A DNA stretch of 62,025 bases from JAAZAI01 sp050942875. GTDB taxonomy: Bacteria > Verrucomicrobiota > Kiritimatiellia > RFP12 > UBA3636. The notes under the pieces were generated by a model. It was not told where the DNA came from, made no database searches, and saw only the letters and a list, made by a program, of their open reading frames with translations. Each line of letters opens with the position of its first letter. The stretch's first letter is position 1. Shown piece after piece: positions 54,514 to 62,025 of the stretch. The translations under genes were made by a program, and so were the position numbers. Location: the NCBI GenBank assembly GCA_050942875.1, contig JBMNOD010000011.1:1-62025 (forward strand), written 5' to 3'.

Positions 54514-55653
54514 TCAAATCTCCGCCGCCGTGACTTCCGCCTCAGGCTCCTCGACCTTGGCCTCGGCAATCAGATCCTCGACATCGCCGAGAATCGCGTG
54601 AATGCCGGCGCAAGCATCCACGGCGCTGACGAGGCGGCGCTTGACATCGTCGTCCGCGACGATCTTGGCAGCCGAGAAATCACGAACCAACGAGCAGATC
54701 TCGCCGACGCCGGGAAGAAGCGCTTGACGAAATTCGTCAAGACGCTTGAGCGTTTCCCGGAAGCGCATGGCATCGCGCTCGGCCGTCTTGACCCGATCCT
54801 CGTCGGTCAAGTCCGTGAACGAGAGCACGGCGCCGACGACGTTGCCGTCGGAATCGCGGTTGCAAGCCGCGCTGAAGCCCACGCGGAAGGGCTCTTCGCC
54901 ATGAAGACCCTGACGAACGGCGACGACGACGCCGGTGGATTCGTAATACTCCCCCAAAAGAGACGACACGATGGGCTCGGCGTCGCCGGAATTGAGGAAC
55001 AAGTCGCCAAGGTACTTGCCGACAATCTCCTCGTCCGCCGGAATGCTCCAGAGACGCGCCGTGGCAGGGTTCGCATACTCGATGATGGAATTCATGTCGA
55101 TGACGACGATGGAGCTGCTCGCGTTCTGAAGGGCGTTGTGCTCGGTAAGCAGCATCTCGTCCGCCTGGCGGCGGATCGTTTCGTCGCGAATGAAAAAGCA
55201 CAAATGCGGCGTCGAGAGACGGAGCTGGCTCACGGAAATCTCGGCCGGAAAGGCGGTGCCGTCGCCACGAATGCAGGACGCCTGCATGAGGGTGAAGCAT
55301 TCGTTCTTGAGATTTTCGTAGAGCGCGCGGATGAGCTCGTCGTCGCAGCCGGCGATGATGTCCTTGATGTTCTTGAAGCTGAAATCGTCGGGCGAGTACC
55401 AGAATGCGTCGATCGCGCGCGGATTGACGTCGCGGATGCGTCCACGCAGGTCGGTCACGATCGCGGCGTCGTAGATGTTCTGGAAGAGGTCGGAGTACGG
55501 ATCGCGGTTCTGCGACGCCGCTGCGGCCTGCTCCCGAGCCTTTGCCATGTTGGACGGCGAGATGATCGCCGTCTTGGGACTTTCGGACAATGGAACTGGG
55601 GAAATTTCAGGAATCAGATCGATCCGCATGGTGCGCGACTTGTTCATGCTCAT
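54514..55653 (-). CDS. Two-PAS-domain sensor protein without output domain
   Basis: A 379-residue soluble protein. PAS 1 (about 45-165; AAIVTDLRGRIRDVNPRAIDAF, then ASCIRGDGTAFPAEISVSQL) is followed by PAS 2 (about 180-300; SSIVVIDMNSIIEYANPATARLW, then AVLSFTDLTDEDRV). A C-terminal helical segment of about 80 residues carries no histidine kinase, GGDEF or receiver motif. It probably signals by protein contact. The ATG at 55653 has AAAAGGGC upstream; an in-frame TTG at 55725 is rejected. It leads the operon with the nucleotidyltransferase (47-bp gap). Confidence 0.8.
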   Translation of the reverse strand: MSMNKSRTMRIDLIPEISPVPLSESPKTAIISPSNMAKAREQAAAASQNRDPYSDLFQNIYDAAIVTDLRGRIRDVNPRAIDAFWYSPDDFSFKNIKDIIAGCDDELIRALYENLKNECFTLMQASCIRGDGTAFPAEISVSQLRLSTPHLCFFIRDETIRRQADEMLLTEHNALQNASSSIVVIDMNSIIEYANPATARLWSIPADEEIVGKYLGDLFLNSGDAEPIVSSLLGEYYESTGVVVAVRQGLHGEEPFRVGFSAACNRDSDGNVVGAVLSFTDLTDEDRVKTAERDAMRFRETLKRLDEFRQALLPGVGEICSLVRDFSAAKIVADDDVKRRLVSAVDACAGIHAILGDVEDLIAEAKVEEPEAEVTAAEI

Positions 55654-55736
55654 GGTAGCCCTTTTGAAGTGGATCCAGGACGGCGAAACCTCGCCACATT
55701 GAGTTCGCCTCCCGTCTGGTATCAAGATTCATCGCC

Positions 55737-55765
55737 ATTGTATGACAACGGCCGCGGCAATGCAA
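55737..55765 (-). promoter_or_regulatory. Promoter of the PAS operon
   Basis: On the minus strand, -35 TTGCAT (55765-55760) and -10 TACAAT (55742-55737) have a 17-bp spacer, giving a 5' UTR of about 77 nt. Confidence 0.55.
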
Positions 55766-55827
55766 TCGGAAACCGCAGGGCCCGCGGCAAACCGCCGCCG
55801 CCACCCAGGAGCCGGGATTCAGCCCTG

Positions 55828-55850
55828 TTTTTGGGGACAGACCCCAAAAA
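55828..55850. repeat. TTTTTGGGG/CCCCAAAAA palindrome
   Basis: TTTTTGGGG (55828-55836) and CCCCAAAAA (55842-55850) form a perfect 9-bp stem around ACAGA. With T/A tracts on both sides it would work as a bidirectional intrinsic terminator between the divergent PAS and gspE promoters, or it is a dispersed palindromic repeat. Confidence 0.5.
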
Positions 55851-55853
55851 CCC

Positions 55854-56030
55854 CGGCAGAATCTCCCGTGTCTGGCCACCGCGTGGCCAGACAAGCCCCC
55901 CCAGCTAAACGTTTGCACCAAACGCCGCCCTTGGACTATTGCTCGGCAGAATCTCCCGTGTCTGGCCACCGCGTGGCCAGACAAGCCCCCCCCAGCTAAA
56001 CGTTTGCACCAAACGCCGCCCTTGGACTAT
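55854..56030. repeat. Tandem duplication of an 86-87-bp unit with palindrome and promoter
   Basis: Units 55854-55939 and 55944-56030 are nearly identical, differing by one C in a C-run. Each contains the perfect palindrome GTCTGGCCAC-CGC-GTGGCCAGAC (55870-55892 in unit 1) and a TTGCAC box. Only the second unit is followed by a good -10 (TATACT); in the first the same place reads TATTGC. Confidence 0.75.
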
Positions 56031-56033
56031 ACT
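56004..56033 (+). promoter_or_regulatory. gspE promoter
   Basis: -35 TTGCAC (56004-56009) and -10 TATACT (56028-56033), 18-bp spacer, within the second unit of the tandem duplication. The 5' UTR is about 35 nt, with GAGGCG before the ATG. Confidence 0.6.
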
Positions 56034-56074
56034 ATCGTCCACGTTCAACAGCACAACAGACAGACGAGGCGAAA

Positions 56075-57643
56075 ATGGACAACATTCGAAAATTGGCCGA
56101 GGAATACGGCGTGACGTTTGTCGAGGTCGTGGATGGCGACATGCTCGACCCCGGCCTGATCGCCGCGCTCCCCGTGACATGGGCGCGGGAGCAGGGCGTG
56201 TTGCCCGTGCGCATCGACGGCGTCGCCTCGTTGCTGATGAGCGGCCCCGAGGGCATGGCCGCGCTCCAGCACGCCGCCCTCGTCGCCGGCGAAGATCTGC
56301 AGCCGGCCTTCGCCGCCCGCGACATCCTCGCCGCCGCCGTGGAGCGCGCCTACTACGAAGGGAAATCCACCTCCGCCCCCACGCCCGCCGCAAACCCGGC
56401 AACCGCTCCCGATCGTGCCGAAAGCACCGTCCGCGCGGAAAACGACCTGCTCATTGATCGCGAGGCCCAACCCGTCACCCAGTTTCTCAACAACGTGCTG
56501 CTCGATGCCGTGCGGCACGATGCCTCGGACGTCCATTTCGACCCAACCCCCGAAGGACCGCTGCGCGTGCGCTTCCGCCTCGACGGCGTGCTCCACCAGC
56601 AGCTTTCACCACCCGCCGACTACGCCGCCCCGATCGTCTCGCGCATCAAGGTCATGGCCGGCATGGACATCGCCGAGCGGCGCCTGCCGCAAGACGGCAT
56701 GGCGCAAGTGCGCGTCGGCGGCAAGGTCGTCGACATCCGCGTCTCCACCGTCCCCGTCGCCGACGGCGAACGGGTCGTGATGCGCCTCTTGAACCGCGAC
56801 CGCTCCCTCCTCCCGATGACCTCGCTCGGCATGCCTGAACGTGTCCTCGCGAGTCTGCACGAGCTGCTCGCCCTCCCCAATGGCATGGCGATCGTCTCCG
56901 GCCCCACCGGCTCGGGCAAGACCACCACGCTCTACGCCGCGCTCGGCACGCTCGATGCGCAACGACGCAACATCATGACAATCGAAGAGCCCGTGGAGTA
57001 CCGCCTGCCCTCCATCGGCCAGATCCAGGTCAAGCCCAAGATTGGGCTGACGTTCGCCAACGGCCTGCGCCACATCCTCCGGCAAGACCCCGACGTCGTG
57101 CTCGTCGGCGAAACGCGCGACGCCGAAACGGCCGAAATCGCCGTGCGCGCCTCGCTGACCGGCCACCTCGTCTTCACCACGCTGCACACCAACGACGCGC
57201 CCTCGGCCGTCATGCGCCTCGTGGACATGGGCATCGAGCCCTACCTGCTCGCCTCGTGCCTGCGCGGCGTGCTCGCCCAGCGCCTCGTGCGGCGGCTGTG
57301 TCCGCACTGCGCCACGGCGACAACCGCAGACGACCCGACGCTCGTCTCGGCGGAAGCCGCCGCCGCCAAGGCGGCGGGCTGCACCACCATCCGCCGCGCG
57401 GTGGGCTGCAGCCGCTGCCTCGAAGGCTACGCCGGGCGGATCGGCATTTTCGAATTCATGCCGTGCGGCCCGGCCATCGTCGAGGCGATCCACCGCGGCG
57501 ACCTCGCGGCAGACGAGCTGCGCGCCATCGCGGAACGCGACCCCGCCTACCACGCCATGCGAACCGATGCAGCGGACAAACTGCGCACGGGCACGACGAC
57601 CCCGGCGGAAATCGTCGCGGCAATGGGTGCCATCTGGAGCTAG
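56075..57643 (+). CDS. gspE: GspE/PilB-family secretion or pilus-assembly ATPase
   Basis: A 522-residue hexameric ATPase that powers pseudopilin assembly. A divergent N-terminal domain (about 1-110) is followed by the N2-like HDASDVHFDPTPEGPLRVRFR and the core ATPase with Walker A GPTGSGKTTT (about 275-284), the Asp box IMTIEEPVEY, LRQDPDVVLVGETRDAETA (Walker B), and the His box GHLVFTTLHTND. The zinc-binding cysteines CPHC and CSRC are at about 410 and 450. It is the only GspE in the window, about 10 kb from the pseudopilin operon. An SDR gene follows after 6 bp. Confidence 0.93.
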   Translation: MDNIRKLAEEYGVTFVEVVDGDMLDPGLIAALPVTWAREQGVLPVRIDGVASLLMSGPEGMAALQHAALVAGEDLQPAFAARDILAAAVERAYYEGKSTSAPTPAANPATAPDRAESTVRAENDLLIDREAQPVTQFLNNVLLDAVRHDASDVHFDPTPEGPLRVRFRLDGVLHQQLSPPADYAAPIVSRIKVMAGMDIAERRLPQDGMAQVRVGGKVVDIRVSTVPVADGERVVMRLLNRDRSLLPMTSLGMPERVLASLHELLALPNGMAIVSGPTGSGKTTTLYAALGTLDAQRRNIMTIEEPVEYRLPSIGQIQVKPKIGLTFANGLRHILRQDPDVVLVGETRDAETAEIAVRASLTGHLVFTTLHTNDAPSAVMRLVDMGIEPYLLASCLRGVLAQRLVRRLCPHCATATTADDPTLVSAEAAAAKAAGCTTIRRAVGCSRCLEGYAGRIGIFEFMPCGPAIVEAIHRGDLAADELRAIAERDPAYHAMRTDAADKLRTGTTTPAEIVAAMGAIWS

Positions 57644-57649
57644 ACAGCC

Positions 57650-58426
57650 ATGACCTTCGACTACGACAATGTACTGATCACCGGCGCTTCCAGCGGCATC
57701 GGCGAAGCGCTGGCCATCGGCTTCGCCCAGCGCGGCGCCCGCAACCTCTTCCTCGGCGGCCGCGATGCCGACCGCCTCGCCAGCGTCGCCGCCGCCTGCG
57801 AAGCCGCCGGCGCCACCGTCCATCCCAGGACGGTGGACGTCGCCGACGCCGACGCCATGCGCACGTGGATCCTCGAAGCCAACGCCAACGCGCCCCTCGA
57901 TCTCGTCGTCGCCAACGCCGGCATCGGCACGACCGACGAAACGGAACCCAACATCCGCCGGATGTTCGCGACAAACGTCGGCGGCGTGCTCAACACCGTC
58001 TTTCCGGCCATCGACATTTTTTCGGACACGGATGCGGGCACAGACACGACGCGCCGACGCCAGATCGCGATCACGTCGTCGCTGACCGGCTATCACGGCA
58101 TGTCGACCTGCCCCGCCTACAGCGCCTCAAAAGCATGCGTCAAGGCCTGGGGCGCCGGACTGCGCGGGAGCCTGGCACCTCAAGGCATCCAGGTCAATGT
58201 GATCTGCCCGGGCTTCGTACGCTCCCGCATCACGGACCGCAACACCTGCCCGATGCCCTTCTTCATGGAAGCCGACGAAGCGGCGGACATCATCATTTCC
58301 CGCCTCTCCCGCAACATCGGCCTCATCACCTTCCCCTGGCCGATGCGCCTGGCGATGGGGTTCATCTCCTCCCTGCCCGAACGCCTCTCGGCCTGGATCC
58401 TCTCCCGACTCCCGCAAAAGGCGTAA
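57650..58426 (+). CDS. Short-chain dehydrogenase/reductase
   Basis: A 258-residue SDR. TGASSGIGEALA (about 11-22) is the cofactor motif, and GGRDADR at the end of beta-2 with Arg suggests NADPH. NAGIG, the catalytic Ser in ITSSLTGYHG and the YSASK active site (Tyr/Lys) are present. The C-terminal SSLPERLSAWILSRLPQKA is amphipathic. It starts 6 bp after gspE and is probably co-transcribed, though without an evident functional link. Confidence 0.87.
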   Translation: MTFDYDNVLITGASSGIGEALAIGFAQRGARNLFLGGRDADRLASVAAACEAAGATVHPRTVDVADADAMRTWILEANANAPLDLVVANAGIGTTDETEPNIRRMFATNVGGVLNTVFPAIDIFSDTDAGTDTTRRRQIAITSSLTGYHGMSTCPAYSASKACVKAWGAGLRGSLAPQGIQVNVICPGFVRSRITDRNTCPMPFFMEADEAADIIISRLSRNIGLITFPWPMRLAMGFISSLPERLSAWILSRLPQKA

Positions 58427-58498
58427 GCGGGACAACGTCCGGTGGTTGCGCCATCGAGATCAAGACGGTCGTTTCGGCAATGAAGGCGCAGCAAGCAG

Positions 58499-58527
58499 TT
58501 GCCTTTTCGCTTGGAAACAGGTAAAGT
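58499..58527 (+). promoter_or_regulatory. Candidate gltX promoter
   Basis: -35 TTGCCT (58499-58504) and -10 TAAAGT (58522-58527), 17-bp spacer, 5' UTR about 36 nt with TTCGGAGAAAC before the ATG. Confidence 0.45.
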
Positions 58528-58568
58528 CTCCATTTTCAAAAGCAACGAGAGATTTTCGGAGAAACACC

Positions 58569-59873
58569 ATGTCCGTCCGCGTCCGTTTCGCCCCCAGCCC
58601 CACGGGGAACGTCCACATCGGCAACATCCGCGCCGCCATCTTCAACTGGCTCTTCGCCCGCCACGCCAAGGGCAAGTTCCTGCTTCGCGTCGAAGACACC
58701 GACCGCGAGCGCTCCACGCCCGAAGCGATCAAGACGCTGCTCGACTGCATGGCGTGGCTGGGTCTCGACTACGACGAGCCCGCCGTCTATCAAAGCGCCC
58801 GGACCGAGCGCCACCTGGCCGTCGCCGCCGACCTCGAGGCGCGCGGCTTCGCCTACCGCGAAAACAAGGGCGGCGCCGGCGAATGCCTCGTCTTCCGCAT
58901 GCCCAGGGACGGCGACTTCGCCTTCCACGACCTCGTCAAGGGCGACATGAAGAAGAAGGCCAGGGACGTGCAGGACTTCGTCATCGTCCGCTCCGACGGC
59001 ACCCCCGTCTTCCACCTCGCCAACGTCGTGGACGACGTGGACATGGCCATCACGCACGTCATCCGCGGCGACGACCATGTCGAAAACACGTTCAAGCACA
59101 TCGCCATCTTCCAGGCGATGGGCGCCACGCCGCCGGAGTACGCGCACCTGCCGATGATCGTCAACGCCCAGGGCAAGCCCTACTCGAAGCGCGACGGCGC
59201 CGCGTTCGTCGGCGAGTTCCGGGCCATGGGGTACCTGCCCGAGGCGCTGTTCAACTTCCTCGTCCTCCTCGGCTGGGCGCCGGGCGACGACCGCGAGATC
59301 ATGACGCGCGACGAGATGGTCGAGGCGTTCACCCTCGACCGCTGCAAGTCGAGCGCCGCGCGCTTCGACCTGAAGAAGCTGCGCTGGATGAACGGCGAAT
59401 ACATCGCCCGGCAGCCGCGCGAGGACTTCAAGCGCGAGTTCCTCGCCCGCCTGGAGGCCGCCGGCCTGCCGGCCGCGCCGCTCTCGGGCGACCTCGACGC
59501 CGTGCTCGACCCCGTCCAGCCGCGCACCAAGACGTATGCCGACATCCCCGCCAACTGCATCTACTTCTTCACCGACGACTACCCCTTCGACGACGCGGCC
59601 GTCCAGAAGCGCCTCGCCCCGGCGGGCGTCGGCGCGCTCCTGCGCGACATGGCCGACGCCTTCGAGGCGCTCCCCGAATTCACCCGGGAGGCGGTCGAGC
59701 AGGTCGTCCACGCCAAGAGCGAGGCGCTCGGCGGCCTCGGCGCCGTCGTGCACCCGATCCGCGTCGCCGTGTCCGGCATCCCCGACGGCCCGGGGCTCTT
59801 CGAAATGCTCGTGCTCATCGGCCGGAAGCGCGTCTGCGACCGCCTCCGCAAGGCGGCGGAGACCGCCGGCTAG
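58569..59873 (+). CDS. gltX: Glutamyl-tRNA synthetase
   Basis: A class I aminoacyl-tRNA synthetase of 434 residues. The HIGH-type motif is in FAPSPTGNVHIGNIRAA (about 7-23) and the KMSKS counterpart in GKPYSKRDGAAF (about 203-214). RVEDTDRERS and HVIRGDDHVENTFKHI are diagnostic of GltX. At 434 residues it is shorter than the common ~480, lacking part of the C-terminal anticodon-binding region, which could bear on tRNA-Gln discrimination. It has its own likely promoter, and der follows 62 bp downstream. Confidence 0.95.
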   Translation: MSVRVRFAPSPTGNVHIGNIRAAIFNWLFARHAKGKFLLRVEDTDRERSTPEAIKTLLDCMAWLGLDYDEPAVYQSARTERHLAVAADLEARGFAYRENKGGAGECLVFRMPRDGDFAFHDLVKGDMKKKARDVQDFVIVRSDGTPVFHLANVVDDVDMAITHVIRGDDHVENTFKHIAIFQAMGATPPEYAHLPMIVNAQGKPYSKRDGAAFVGEFRAMGYLPEALFNFLVLLGWAPGDDREIMTRDEMVEAFTLDRCKSSAARFDLKKLRWMNGEYIARQPREDFKREFLARLEAAGLPAAPLSGDLDAVLDPVQPRTKTYADIPANCIYFFTDDYPFDDAAVQKRLAPAGVGALLRDMADAFEALPEFTREAVEQVVHAKSEALGGLGAVVHPIRVAVSGIPDGPGLFEMLVLIGRKRVCDRLRKAAETAG

Positions 59874-59935
59874 CGCGAGCCGCGTCCCCCCCCTCCCCTC
59901 TTCTCCTCCACAACGAAGCGCAGAGGCTTGACACC

Positions 59936-61408
59936 ATGGAATTGACAACGGACATCCCTGCGGATGCGGCGAAAGGCCGCGTCGTCGCCATCGTCGGGCG
60001 GCCGAACGTCGGCAAATCGGCCGTCTTCAACCGCATTGCGCGCCAGCGCATCGCCATCGTCCACGCCGAGGCGGGCGTCACGCGCGACCGCCTGATGCGC
60101 GAAGTGTACTGGGGCGACCAGCGCTTCACGCTCATCGACACCGGCGGCATCATGAACATCGACAACGAGCGGATCCACGACCGCATCGACGCCGGCATCC
60201 GCGTCCAGGCCGAAGCCGCGCTCGTCGATGCCGCCGTCGTCGTCTTCGTCGTGGACGTCCAGGCCGGCCTTTCGCCGATGGACCAGGAGGTCGCCGCCAT
60301 CCTGCGCCGCGCCGGCGCGGACGTGCTCCTGGCGGCGAACAAGGCGGACGCGCCGGAGTTCGACGACGCCGCCGCCGACTTCGCCGGGCTCGGCTTCCCC
60401 GTCTTCCCGATTTCCGCCCTCCACGGACGCGGCTTCGACCGCCTGCTGGAAGACGTGCTCCATCGCCTCCCCCCGCAGGTCGAGGAGTACGGCGCCGGCC
60501 CCGACGACCTCAAGAACGACCTGTGCGTCGCCATCGTCGGCCGCCCCAACGCCGGCAAGTCCTCGTTCGTCAACAAGCTCCTGCGCGCCGAACGCGTGCT
60601 CGTCTCGGACGTCCCGGGCACGACGCGCGACAGCATCGACGTGCCCTTCTCCGTGGAAGGCCGCCGCTACACGCTCATCGACACCGCCGGCGCGCGCCGC
60701 GAAACGCGCATCGACACCGCCGTCGAGCGCTACAGCCGCATGCGCATGGAGGAGAGCATCGCCCGCGCCGACATCGTCGTGCTCATGCTCGACGCCACGC
60801 GCGGCGTGGGCCTGCTCGACAAGCAGCTCGCCAGCCTCGTCGTCGAGCACGGCAAGGGGTGCGTGATCGCCGTCAACAAGTGGGATCTCGCGGAGGAGGG
60901 CGAAAAGGAGTTTTCCGAAAAGCTCGCCTACGACATCAAGTTCATGGCCTACTGCCCCGTCGTCTACATGTCCGCCGCGACCGGCTACAACGTGGACAAG
61001 GTGCTCGCCGCCATCGAGCACGTCGCGGCGCAATCCCGCGCCACGCTGCCCACCGGCATCCTCAACCGCGTCCTGGAGAAAGCCTACCAGTCGATCGGCG
61101 TCCCGAACAAGGCCGGGCGTCCGCTGCGGATGTACTACGCCACGCAAGTGGGCGTCAACCCGATCATCGTGCGCATCTTCATCAACGACCCCCGCCGCCT
61201 CCCCGGCAACTACAGCCAGTTCATCGTCAACACCCTCCGGCGCGAATTCGGCCTCGAAGGCGTCGTCGTCCGGCTCCAGTTCCGCAAACGCACCCGCCCC
61301 GGCTCGCGCGCCAAATCCGACGACGCCGCCGGCGCCAGGCCGGCGTCCAGGCCGAAAGCCGGCAAAGGCCGCCCCGCCGCCAGGCGGCGTCCGCAGCCGA
61401 AGGCCTGA
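59936..61408 (+). CDS. der: Ribosome biogenesis GTPase Der (EngA)
   Basis: A 490-residue double-GTPase needed for 50S subunit maturation. G1 motifs are GRPNVGKS (about 21-28) and GRPNAGKS (about 201-208); G3 are DTGG and DTAG; G4 are NKAD and NKWD. A C-terminal KH-like domain (about 350-445; PLRMYYATQVGVNP, FIVNTLRREFGLEG) is followed by a basic tail rich in Arg, Ala, Pro and Lys, common in Der from GC-rich bacteria. GH29 follows 42 bp later. Confidence 0.96.
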   Translation: MELTTDIPADAAKGRVVAIVGRPNVGKSAVFNRIARQRIAIVHAEAGVTRDRLMREVYWGDQRFTLIDTGGIMNIDNERIHDRIDAGIRVQAEAALVDAAVVVFVVDVQAGLSPMDQEVAAILRRAGADVLLAANKADAPEFDDAAADFAGLGFPVFPISALHGRGFDRLLEDVLHRLPPQVEEYGAGPDDLKNDLCVAIVGRPNAGKSSFVNKLLRAERVLVSDVPGTTRDSIDVPFSVEGRRYTLIDTAGARRETRIDTAVERYSRMRMEESIARADIVVLMLDATRGVGLLDKQLASLVVEHGKGCVIAVNKWDLAEEGEKEFSEKLAYDIKFMAYCPVVYMSAATGYNVDKVLAAIEHVAAQSRATLPTGILNRVLEKAYQSIGVPNKAGRPLRMYYATQVGVNPIIVRIFINDPRRLPGNYSQFIVNTLRREFGLEGVVVRLQFRKRTRPGSRAKSDDAAGARPASRPKAGKGRPAARRRPQPKA

Positions 61409-61450
61409 GGCTCGCGCCATCCCCCATTGAACAACCCCAAAAGGAAGACC

Positions 61451-62025
61451 ATGAAAATCGCCGTTCCAAGCACCCTTTCGCCCCTCGCCCCGACGCCCTC
61501 CCCCGCCCAGCTCGCCTGGCACGACCGCGCCTTCGCGATCTTCGTCCATTTCGGCACCAACACCTTCACCAACCGCGAATGGGGCGACGGCCAGGCGCCG
61601 GCCTCCGTCTTCAACCCCGCCGCCCTCGACGCCGACCAGTGGGCCGCCGCCGCCCAGGCGGCGGGCGCAAAGGCCATGGTGCTCACCGCCAAGCACCACG
61701 ACGGCTTCTGCCTCTGGCCAAGCGCCTTCACCGACTACTCCGTCAAGTCCTCGCCCTGGAAGGAGGGCAAGGGCGACGTCGTCCGCGAATTCGTGGACGC
61801 CTGCCGCCGCCACGACCTCTCGCCCGGACTCTACCTCAGCCCATGGGATCGCCACGAACCCACCTACGGCGACTCCGCCGCCTACAACGCCTTCTACCTG
61901 GCCCAGCTCGACGAGCTGCTCACCCAGTACGGCGAACTCGGCGAAATCTGGTTCGATGGCGCCTGCGGCGAAGGCCCGAACGGCAAGCGCCAGCAGTACG
62001 ACTGGCCCGCCTTCTTCGAGACCTG
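61451..62025 (+). CDS. Alpha-L-fucosidase GH29 (5' part, runs off the window)
   Basis: The first 191 residues of a GH29 enzyme; the window ends inside the gene. The start is after AAGGAAGACC. Diagnostic blocks are FAIFVHFGTNTFTNREWGDG, MVLTAKHHDGFCLWPS, GKGDVVREFVDACRRHDLSPGLYLSPWDRHEP (typical pattern KGDVV...GLYLSPWD) and GELGEIWFDGACGEG, whose Asp near residue 169 is the nucleophile position. No signal peptide is visible in MKIAVPSTLSPLAPTPSPAQ, so it may act in the cytoplasm on imported fucosides. Confidence 0.9.
   Translation, partial: MKIAVPSTLSPLAPTPSPAQLAWHDRAFAIFVHFGTNTFTNREWGDGQAPASVFNPAALDADQWAAAAQAAGAKAMVLTAKHHDGFCLWPSAFTDYSVKSSPWKEGKGDVVREFVDACRRHDLSPGLYLSPWDRHEPTYGDSAAYNAFYLAQLDELLTQYGELGEIWFDGACGEGPNGKRQQYDWPAFFET

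Overview
The window is GC-rich DNA from a bacterium that I would place in the PVC superphylum, most likely Kiritimatiellota or Lentisphaerota. This rests on gene content only: RNase Y, secreted SUMF1-fold proteins, a large pseudopilin operon, an LplT-PlsC-acyl-ACP synthetase fusion, and many polysaccharide-active enzymes (GH36, GH42-like, GH29, CE15, a GH127-like protein and a dead GH43). Nothing marks it as phage or plasmid. It reads as a chromosomal segment littered with short non-autonomous repeats.

Layout. 1-1210: inverted-repeat elements and tRNA-Leu(CAG). 1211-6257 (minus): RNase Y, a GH36 alpha-galactosidase-like enzyme and ParB. 6336-6695: a transposon-like repeat with an exact 8-bp target duplication. 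6946-8214 (plus): isocitrate dehydrogenase, tail to tail with the end of a minus-strand operon (15325-8211): GH127-like protein, MurD, LysM lipoprotein, FtsW, MBL phosphodiesterase, ABC ATPase. 15500-19091 (plus): a complete TRAP transporter plus a universal stress protein. 19095-21282: simple-repeat tract, DMT permease and SDR. 21589-25143 (minus): an IclR regulator leading three QueG-like iron-sulfur proteins joined by ATGA overlaps. 25268-27030: another repeat copy, a CE15 esterase and a second simple-repeat tract. 27133-33635 (minus): a secreted cassette of a small beta-rich protein, two SUMF1-fold paralogues and a GH42-like glycosidase. 34149-36259 (plus): a zinc-knuckle protein and a D-aminoacylase-type amidohydrolase. 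36425-45934 (plus): a type II secretion/type IV pilus-like operon with GspF, seven prepilin-like proteins and a 1037-residue GspK-like protein. 46032-49499 (minus): the phospholipid-remodelling fusion. 49643-50569: a TIM-barrel isomerase. 50689-55653 (minus): PAS protein, nucleotidyltransferase, CDP-alcohol phosphotransferase variant, GH43 pseudogene, transglutaminase-like protein. 56075-62025 (plus): GspE, SDR, GltX, Der and the start of a GH29 fucosidase.

How the genes fit together. Cell-wall synthesis and division genes (murD, ftsW, LysM) form one operon. GspE at 56075 probably powers the assembly system of the 36-46 kb operon, but this is inferred from the absence of another GspE here. 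The glycosidases and CE15 suggest degradation of complex glycans bearing galactose, fucose and glucuronoyl esters. The nucleotidyltransferase/CDP-alcohol phosphotransferase pair suggests synthesis of a polar headgroup or phosphodiester that I cannot identify.

The points most worth attention are the two non-autonomous repeat families, one of which supplies the stop codons of two convergent genes; the IclR/triple iron-sulfur operon; the SUMF1 cassette; a zinc-knuckle pseudopilin; a CDP-alcohol phosphotransferase whose last motif Asp is His; a palindromic repeat expanded inside a transporter gene; and several promoters so close to the start codon that the mRNAs should be leaderless.
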